A DNA stretch of 64,000 bases. Source: Periplaneta americana. Taxonomy: Eukaryota > Arthropoda > Insecta > Blattodea > Blattidae. Shown one piece after another: positions 56,807-64,000 of this stretch (position 1 is its first letter; each line of letters begins with the position of its first letter). The translations under genes and the position numbers were made by a program. The stretch lies in assembly GCF_040183065.1 (NCBI RefSeq), contig NC_091120.1, positions 73,572,708 to 73,636,707 on the forward strand, given 5' to 3'. Below the pieces are notes generated by a model. The model saw only the letters and a program-made list of their open reading frames with translations. It was not told the origin of the DNA and ran no database searches.

Positions 56807-57340
56807 GTAAGTACCGACATTTTCCTGGCTTTTTTTTTTTTATATTTGTGATAGAGTGGATCATGAGCGTGGTCATGGTTATGGATGATAATAGAGATAA
56901 ATAACTCTGAATGAGCAAACATTGTATGGTATTCTAAAGAAATAGAAGTTGCATTAATTCAAGAATAATTACAAATTGCATTATTTCATATACACACTAG
57001 ACCTCTGCATTCTCTTGAAAACAGCCGTCCGAGCTCACTGATTAGTCCTCAGTTGTGAAGAAAGTAGCTGGGAAATGATATGCTCGAGCACATACAGTCG
57101 AGAATTTATAACCGGCCGGTTGAAACATTTACTTGATCTGTTGCATGCACTCGAGGTTATTGCACTACAATTACATCACCTTTTATTGCTTGATATCCAA
57201 AAAAAGCCTACTTAAGAAGGTTACAACTTTGTTTTTATTTCAGATAGCACGAAAATTAGGAAGTACCATATGAACATTTAAACAAGGAAACATAATTTTT
57301 AAATAACACAATTCTTTAAATGAAATAATGCTTTATATAT

Positions 57341-57522
57341 CAGTGGTTGTCAGCACTTGCTGAAATGTGCAATGGGTACGTGGTGTCGTCCCGTGCGCAC
57401 CGTCGTGCAACAGGGAGAGAGAGGGAGAGCATACCCGCTAGCAGCTACGAGAGCATATAGTGCACTGCGTTTTCTGCGGGTAAGGAGCCTAGCCCCAGCA
57501 TGCTCTGTGCTGACGACCCCTG
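57341..57522. mobile_element. hAT MITE (182 bp)
   Basis: CAGTGGTTGTCAGCAC at the left and, inverted at the right, CAGGGGTCGTCAGCAC. The flanks ttatatat and ttttatat are an imperfect 8-bp duplication. It is GC-richer than its surroundings. Confidence 0.7.
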
Positions 57523-57775
57523 TTTTATATTATCAATCAGTAATGTTATTCAGCATCCATCTTGTCTAATTCATTATATCAGTAATGAATGTTTAATGTG
57601 GCTTATTAAATATATGATTGCTTAAAAAGAACAGAGATCTTGTGATGCGTCTCAAATTTCTTCAAAAGCAGATATAATCTATTTTAGTTACAATATTTAA
57701 TAAAAATAAAGCAAATATACATGCTCACTTTGCTTAACATTTGTACAATAATGTATTTTAAGAGACGGTTAATCG

Positions 57776-57930
57776 CAGACAGTGATTGATGTTGCAGCTA
57801 CTTATGGTAAGGTGGATGCAGATTCTGTTATTCCACATTCAATGATCTTATCACGAAATATCAAGGATGCACCAAACATAATTCATTCTGAAGTTATTTC
57901 CGAAATTAAAATAATGGAAAAATCGCCATT
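57776..57930 (+). mobile_element. hAT transposase fragment (Hermes/hobo-like)
   Basis: TVIDVAATYGKVDADSVIPH, then SMILSRNIKDAPNIIHSEVI. This resembles the region of hAT transposases where a conserved P-x-x-x-x-x-SRN block precedes the catalytic core. Downstream codons do not match, so only a fragment is present. Confidence 0.5.
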
Positions 57931-58823
57931 TGTTTTAAAATTAATATATATATTTTTTTCAATCTTATCTAGAATTTCCTCTTTGGTTTCTTTAATGTAT
58001 TTACTTTTGAATTGTGCCATTACAAATGCAATGTTACGAATGTTACAAAATATTATAAGTTAACTGTTCCATTGAACTAGAGGAGAAAGACTACAAAATT
58101 TTTTTTATAATTTTTTAGTGCTGCTTATACTTTATATTTATATTCTGATAGAAAACATAGTTTGTTAAAATTTTATTTTATTTTATTGCTTTATTAATTT
58201 ATTATTATTATTTAAATATTTTACTGTAATTTTTATTCAGTCTGATAGCCTGTATGCCTACAAGGATCACTAATCATGTGACAGAGCATCAAGTAGTTTA
58301 ACATTTTTATAGCGCATACTATAAACGCACCGATCAAAGACAGTTTTCAGTCTATGATACTCTTTGAGCAACTGGGACAACCAGTCGGCTGTGATGCTTC
58401 GAGTGTTTTGCTTTCTGCAGAGTCAGTACACATGGCAGGTGGTTACTGTGTATAGTACGAAGTTTCGATTTTGTATATATCATGACTCTTAGATGGTCGT
58501 TTTCAATGAAATGCAGAGTCTAATACACAAATTTCAATAACATCTACTTACACAAGAATTAATCTATAGAACAGAAGGTATGTTTCGATATAAAGGATTT
58601 TACTTGCTTCTTGAAGCTGTGTTTGCTTTTTGTTTCCTTGATGCTAGTTTGTAATTAGTTATTAATGTTACTTCCCTATTAAATAAATTTTGTTTATATA
58701 TGTTATACGGAATCCATGGCATAACGAATGTGATATGGGCCTGCCCGCAAAAATAAAATTTCGGGCCCCCTAAAATAAAATGTATCAGTGCACCCAAATG
58801 TATAACCTATCAATAACTAATAA

Positions 58824-59123
58824 AAAAAAAAAGGTAAAGGTATCCCCGTAACATGCCATGAAGGCATTTGGGGGGCATGGAGGTAGAGCTCCATGCTTTC
58901 CATGACCTCGGCACAAGAATGAGATGGTGTGGTCGGCACCACGCTCTGACCGCCTTTTACCCCCGGGAAAGACCCGGTACTCAATTTTATAGGAGGCTGA
59001 GTGAACCTCGGGGCCGTTCTGAAAGTTTGGCAACGAGAAAAAATCCTGTCACCACCTGGGATCGAACCCCGGACCTTCCAGTCCGTAGCCAGCTGCTCTA
59101 CCAACTGAGCTACCCGGCCGCCC
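58824..59123 (-). mobile_element. tRNA-derived SINE, family 2, copy 2 (full length)
   Basis: The inverse of the copy at 26207-26472, but with the complete head (GGGCGGCCGGGTAGCTCAG on the minus strand). A perfect 15-bp duplication, ATCAATAACTAATAA, lies at 58809-58823 and 59124-59138. Confidence 0.92.
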
Positions 59124-59403
59124 ATCAATAACTAATAATGACATAAATATATTTACAGCTGATAGAAGTTCAACTTTAATGCGATATATTTCCAAATTAT
59201 AAGAACAAGGAGATTAATCGTTCATTATTGTAAGATTATTAAAATAATAACAAATATTAATAAATTTTATTAAAAAGCATATAATATATATACTATAGTG
59301 ATTGAAATTAAGTAGGTGGGTAGGCCTGTCATTAAGTATATACTTCTATCTGCTATCTGCTGTTTGTTGTACTTACAAAACTTTACTGTACTCACATTGA
59401 ACT

Positions 59404-60005
59404 CTAGTGAAACTGGACCATGCAGCGTGCTTTCTGTGATGCGAAGGTATTGATGATATCACTAACATCAATGGATCTAGCCCTTTCACATTCGATACTG
59501 AGGAGGCTGAGTTCATTAAATCTGTCTTGGGTCATAGAATTCCACAGATAGTTCTTTGTAAGTTTTAGCTTCGAAATGATCGTTCGGCCGAAGAAACAGT
59601 ATCCGGAATAGTTAGAAATAGGTAAAATGCCGTGCATAAGTCTGGAACTGTAGCAGCTACGATTGAATTTTCTATTATAGATTTGTTAATTCAGATACAG
59701 AAGTTAATGAGGCTATTTTTTTCAGAGCTTTTCTGAAACCTATTACCTGGTCTGGGAATTCACTGGATAAATCTTCCTCATATTCATTTTGAAGAACCAC
59801 TGCTGCATTATGAATCTCTTAGTCAGAAGCAGAATTTAGAAATTCTGGGGAAATAATTTTGAAGAAATGGTTAACATTATGCATATCCTCAAATCTGTTT
59901 TTTAATTGAGCTACAATAATGTCCAAATAACCATTAAAAACAGTGGTTCTGAAATACATCTTTGGATCTACTAGCCGCTCATTGACAAATATACTTCTAT
60001 TTGTT
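59404..60005 (-). mobile_element. hAT (ZMYM1-like) transposase relic
   Basis: Minus strand: YFRTTVFNGYLDIIVAQLKN, then RFEDMHNVNHFF (59819-60005). The C-terminal block is IISKLKLTKNYLWNSMTQDR, then RFNELSLLSIECERA (59404-59637), the usual dimerisation end of zinc-finger-MYM-type-1-like hAT proteins. Broken frames. It lies directly upstream of the VPS52 exon at 60010. Confidence 0.7.
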
Positions 60006-60009
60006 ACAG

Positions 60010-61679
60010 TACCCATATGACGCTTTGTTTCGCAGTGAGTAATATTGCTTGGTTGACAATGCTTGCCGTGAGTACCTCTTCTTGGCCGAGTTCTTCATAG
60101 TACAAAGGCCACAAGCCCTAGAGCTCTTTAATCAGATCCTGGGGAAAACACTGAATCTTTTAGTGGTAAGATTCTTACAAACTATTATTTTGTTGTTGAA
60201 TTTTGTTACAAAATGTTGTATTATATAAAATGTACTGTTGACAATTACTGAATCCATCTTTTAAATATTTACTTTTGTACTGGAAGCTGGCCATTTGCTT
60301 CCTGGCAAATTAATCTTACCTGATCGTAGTAGGGCTAATAATTGTCGGTGGAACAGTGTTTACTATGTTTGTGCATAATATGATTAAAAAACAAAACATA
60401 CAAATTATTTGACTAATGGCAATGTTTATCAACCTCGGTTAAAAACGTAGTAACTATAGGTTATGAAATTATGGTTAAAAGTAACCGGAGTTAAAGTGTA
60501 ATTTTGGTGCACCATTTATAATCACTGGTTACTTACATATGGTTAGCTGAAATATAATTTAATTAGGGCAAAGTCTGTGATGATCATAGATCACACATGT
60601 TTCTATAAAGTGACTAAAGGAAAGGATCCATTCCTCTGCAAAGATGATAGTCAACGTCTAAAAATGACTGTGCTTACTCCATTCTGCATCAAAACAAATA
60701 TATAATATATTTTCATCTTGTATTTGTTTGCCTTTCGGCTCTATTATGTTCCTGGTTGCATTTCTTTGTTTTTCAGTGCTTTAATTTAGAAACTGTATGC
60801 CTTGAATTCAGTATGGGATATTTGTCTGTTGTGAATTTCTGTCGTGTATTGTTTACAATGACCCCATTGATAAGAGAATCCAATGTTGTATTAATGCAGT
60901 CAGATTAAAATAATCCAAATATGCACTTGATGGGAGAGACTGAAAGATAAACAAGAAGTTTACTGAAGAGTAATAAGATTTTTATTAATGTATGCATCAT
61001 AAAAAGAAATCTGACTTTGTCTGTACACTTTCTTACGCATACAGAAAAATCTGGAGACGTTTGTGCAAGATTGCTACGATGCCATTGCCCTTTTCTTGTG
61101 TATACACCTTATACTGAGATACCAGCTAATGTGCCACAAACGAGCAGTACCAGCATTAGATCGCTTTTGGGACACCCTTCAGGCTGTTATATGGCCAAGG
61201 TATGTGTGTGTGTAAATGTTTCCTTTACTATAATCTTCTAATGTACTCTTGGTTACGAAGATTTGTTGGTCTTCTCCTTGGTGTAATGGTTAGCTTGTCT
61301 GACTATGAATGAGGCACTGGGTGTAGGGCCTCATAATCGCAAAAATTAGAGAGCTATGATAGGTAGCGAACTTCAGTTATAAAAGCCAGTTAATAACACC
61401 TGTGGAAGCTCACAGCACTGACCTTGCAGCACCTCTATCTCATCTGGTAGTTATGCCAGGACTTTTGAAATTATTTCTTAAAAAGAGGAATATTAGAACG
61501 AGATTTTATTTTGGATCAGCAATTATAAAGTCATAGAATGTACTGTATATATTGGATGAGAAATAGTTGCACAAGGTTGGTCATTTTGTTTCAGGTTTGA
61601 GTATATCTTCCGATTGAACATTCAGAGTATAAAGAATTGTGATCCAACAAAGTTTAACAAAGAACTGGGACCACATTAT
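60010..61679 (+). CDS. VPS52: VPS52 (GARP/EARP vesicle-tethering subunit), three internal exons, one with a nonsense codon
   Basis: VPS52 is a subunit of the GARP and EARP complexes that tether endosome-derived vesicles at the trans-Golgi and recycling endosomes. Exons 60010-60165, 61045-61199 and 61595-61679 have GT-AG borders and matching phases. They encode YPYDALFRSE, then after an in-frame TAA YCLVDNACREYLFLAEFFIV; KNLETFVQDCYDAIALFLCI, ending in RAVPALDRFWDTLQAVIWPR; and FEYIFRLNIQSIKNCDPTKF, ending GPHY. The next family motif (ITRRYAEF) should begin the following exon, beyond what I can find. TAA at 60040-60042 stands where relatives have a His or Gln codon (RSQHYAL in human). The N-terminal exons were not found upstream, so this may be a partial or dying copy. 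Confidence 0.85.
61270..61470 (+). repeat. Possible decayed SINE
   Basis: An A-box-like TGGTGTAATGGTTAGC near 61280 looks like a tRNA head, but the B-box is degenerate. It lies in the VPS52 intron between 61199 and 61595. Confidence 0.4.
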
Positions 61680-62740
61680 GTAAGTATTGTATGTACTTCA
61701 AGTACACATATGCTAATAAAGTAATTTGTTACTACTCTTTATACAGAATGCATGATAACCATAACACTGAAACATAATGAAAATTGAAATTAAATTTTGT
61801 CAAACTTACATGCTACCAGTTGTCAGTGGTTTCCAGAGATGGAATGGTAAAATGTGTGTAAAATTGAAGAGTCTTATGTTATAAATGTGCTATAACGTTG
61901 TGTCCATGGTTTTTCTGGTTTGTGGCTGCTCAAGGACCCACAAGTTTCTCCTCCACACTGAAAACTCTCGTATTCACCTCGCCATTTTGCACTCTTGGAA
62001 TGGCTGGATATTTCCGTGTAGTATGGTTTCCCTCAGGTTCACCAGGTATCTCCCACTGTGATCACACCTTGAAACACCACTGTCAAGATCGGACACAATT
62101 TTCATGTACAGATTTGTTTTGGAGAAAAAACAAACATGTGTACTGGGACTTCTCGCCCTCTCTGTACTATAAAAATGTCATGCACAGTTTTCTAAAAATG
62201 CAGATGTTTCTTTAAAAAATTGTACTGACTACAATTTCTGATGATGAAGTTGTGAAATTTTTTCTTGTTGAAGGATATATTCATGTGAACAAATTCGTAC
62301 ACGTTTTTTACGTTTTTTATTTCACAGTTACTGGAAAAGAAATCTTGTTTCAGTGGCCAATATTTTTCAAAATTTAAATTTTCAAATTTGACATTATTTT
62401 GCACATGCTAAACCTGAGCCCTGAAAGTATAAAGTATATTATATAAAGAGAACTCATTTGTGAACGTTATTACAAATTTTGCCAGTGTCTCCTCAAATTT
62501 GGCGGTAAAATAAATGTTACAAAATACTACACACTCTTTATACTAATTACATATGACACTTATGCACTGGAAAAATCGATATAAAATTTATTGTTGATTG
62601 ATAATATCGACTTCTGTCAAAAGAAGAGACTTTCCTTCATAAGTTGGCATGTTGTGTTGATATCACATGATTGAAACAGTAATTACGAGTGTGTAAAAAT
62701 TGCAGCTGGTGAATCAACTGGTGATAATACAGTGTATAAC
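61680..62740. other. No gene or element recognised (VPS52 intron or downstream)
   Basis: AT-rich. The open frames at 61898-62215 (+) and 62192-62404 (-) have no recognisable motif or splice support. Confidence 0.4.
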
Positions 62741-64000
62741 ATGTTGTTGTTGTTGTTGTTATCTAATACCAGGCTTTGGCAACGAAGCCATTAGCGTTCT
62801 TGCTCTCCAATATTTCTCTGTGGTGGATCCATCAGGTAGAACTTCACAGGTTATGAGATGATCTTCAGTCATTTCTTCTTCTTTGTTGCATAGAGGGCAA
62901 TTTGGATTTGTGTAAATTCCTATTTTATTCAAGCGTTTGGCCAAATAATCGTGTTCATTCATTCATTCATTTATTTTATTCCATAGATCTTACATGAGCA
63001 ATGAAGCTTTAAGATGTGGAACATGTCAACATTTTACAATATTACAATTACAATTTTTATAGTTTTACAATTTAGTAATTTTCTACAATTTTTACAATGT
63101 TGTACAATTTTTTTACATTTTGGCGAGATGTAGTGTTCTGTAAGTAGTCTGAATTTTGCTACTGCAGATTTACATGGGATTTCTGGAATAATTTCTGTTT
63201 TTTTTTTTTTTATTAAAATGCTCCATTTTTTTATCTTTGGCTTTGGTACATAGTGCTTGATTTTATATTTATTTTTAATTAGTCTTTTGATGGATGTAAA
63301 AGGTAGGCTTGTATTTGTATTCTGAATTAAATTGGATCCTTTTTTGGCAAGAAAGTCAGCAGTTTCATTTCCAGCAATTCCGCAATGTGCAGGTATCCAT
63401 TGCAATTGAATTCTTTTCTGTAGTTTTTGAAGTTGTTGGATCATTTTGTGACATTCTTTAATTTGGATTGACATCATTTTATATGGATTTATTGCATATA
63501 ATGCTGCTTTAGAATCAGAGAGAATGACAGCATTTTGAAATTTATCTATTCTGTATAGTAGGTGTTGGAGTGAGATATGAATAGCCATTATTTCCGCATC
63601 AAAATTTGTTGTATGACGTCCTGCTGGTTGATAAAATGAGAATAACGCACACGTAATTCCTGATCCTGAGTTGTTATCAATAGTAGACCCATCTGTGTAG
63701 ATATGTAACCATTCTTCTGGTGGGTATCTATTGTTCACAGCTTCTAATGCCAGCACTTTTAGTACAGGTTTGGTAGTTTCAGATTTTGTAACTGGTTTTT
63801 CTAAATCTAGTTGAATGTTAATTGGTTCGAAGGTTAGAGGGTTTTTCTCTGCTTAAAATGTTTTCTTTAGATTTAGGGAGATTCAATTCTGTTTTTATTT
63901 CCGTGACTTTGGACAGGAACTTGTTTATGTTTTCAACTTGGTTGGGTGTAACAGTCTTTTTTACCATTTTGTTGTTGTTAACCGTAGCATTTTTTCATGG
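62741..64000 (-). mobile_element. RNase-H-bearing LINE, second subfamily, interrupted, runs off the window
   Basis: The minus strand ends in AAC repeats (GTT units at 62744-62760). The C-terminal CPLCNKEEEMTEDHLITC lies at 62759-62962. After an insertion, the RNase H domain reads [44 protein letters not shown] (63034-63756), with all four catalytic acids. Upstream, a stop or frame break occurs near 63855. It is related to the 19972-22165 LINE but clearly diverged. Confidence 0.88.
62957..63132 (-). mobile_element. Short retroposon 3' end inserted in the LINE
   Basis: 176 bp with a TGAA-repeat tail on the minus strand (attcattcattcattc on the plus strand). GTGTTC at 62951-62956 and 63133-63138 is the likely duplication. 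LINE homology stops and resumes exactly at these points. Confidence 0.75.

Overview
The window looks like insect nuclear DNA. It is AT-rich, has GT-AG introns of up to several kilobases, three conserved eukaryotic housekeeping genes and very dense decayed transposons. The mix (tRNA-headed SINEs, RNase-H LINEs with AAC-repeat tails, restriction-like-endonuclease LINEs, hAT, mariner, P-like and Penelope-like traces) would suit a large-genome insect such as a cockroach or termite, but the species is a guess.

Layout. 2079-28208 (+) holds an 11-exon M17 leucine aminopeptidase gene of 516 codons, including a 35-codon basic first exon that I infer. Its introns carry a hAT relic, SINEs, a hammerhead-ribozyme-like sequence, small inverted-repeat elements, an internally deleted mariner hit by a LINE 3' end and a SINE block, a 2.2 kb RNase-H LINE and smaller pieces. 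28.5-42.2 kb has no convincing host exon; it holds transposon remains, several with clear target-site duplications. 42346-50535 (-) is MED28 (Mediator subunit 28; 4 exons, 270 codons). Its large intron contains an inverted-repeat element hosting a P-like THAP transposon with perfect 35-bp ends and a 425-bp palindrome. An ETS/CRE composite lies just upstream of the MED28 ATG.

From 50.9 to 55.25 kb lies an R2-type LINE (zinc finger, reverse transcriptase, CCHC, restriction-like endonuclease) split by an 1189-bp hAT insertion with a perfect 8-bp duplication. 55438-56806 (+) has three exons of a C2H2 zinc-finger gene. 60010-61679 (+) has three internal exons of VPS52 (GARP/EARP tethering complex), one with an in-frame TAA. 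The window ends in another RNase-H LINE (62741-64000, -).

The most interesting signals are: (1) the MED28 stop TGA-C is followed in frame by ten Arg-Gly dipeptides written with varied codons, then eight residues and TAA, suggesting readthrough or a recent nonsense change; (2) a nearly complete minimal hammerhead fold at 10193-10236; (3) the VPS52 nonsense codon; (4) several nested insertions datable by their duplications; (5) a strong excess of the palindrome TAGGCCTA. The three host genes do not form an operon or a shared pathway; they are simply neighbours.
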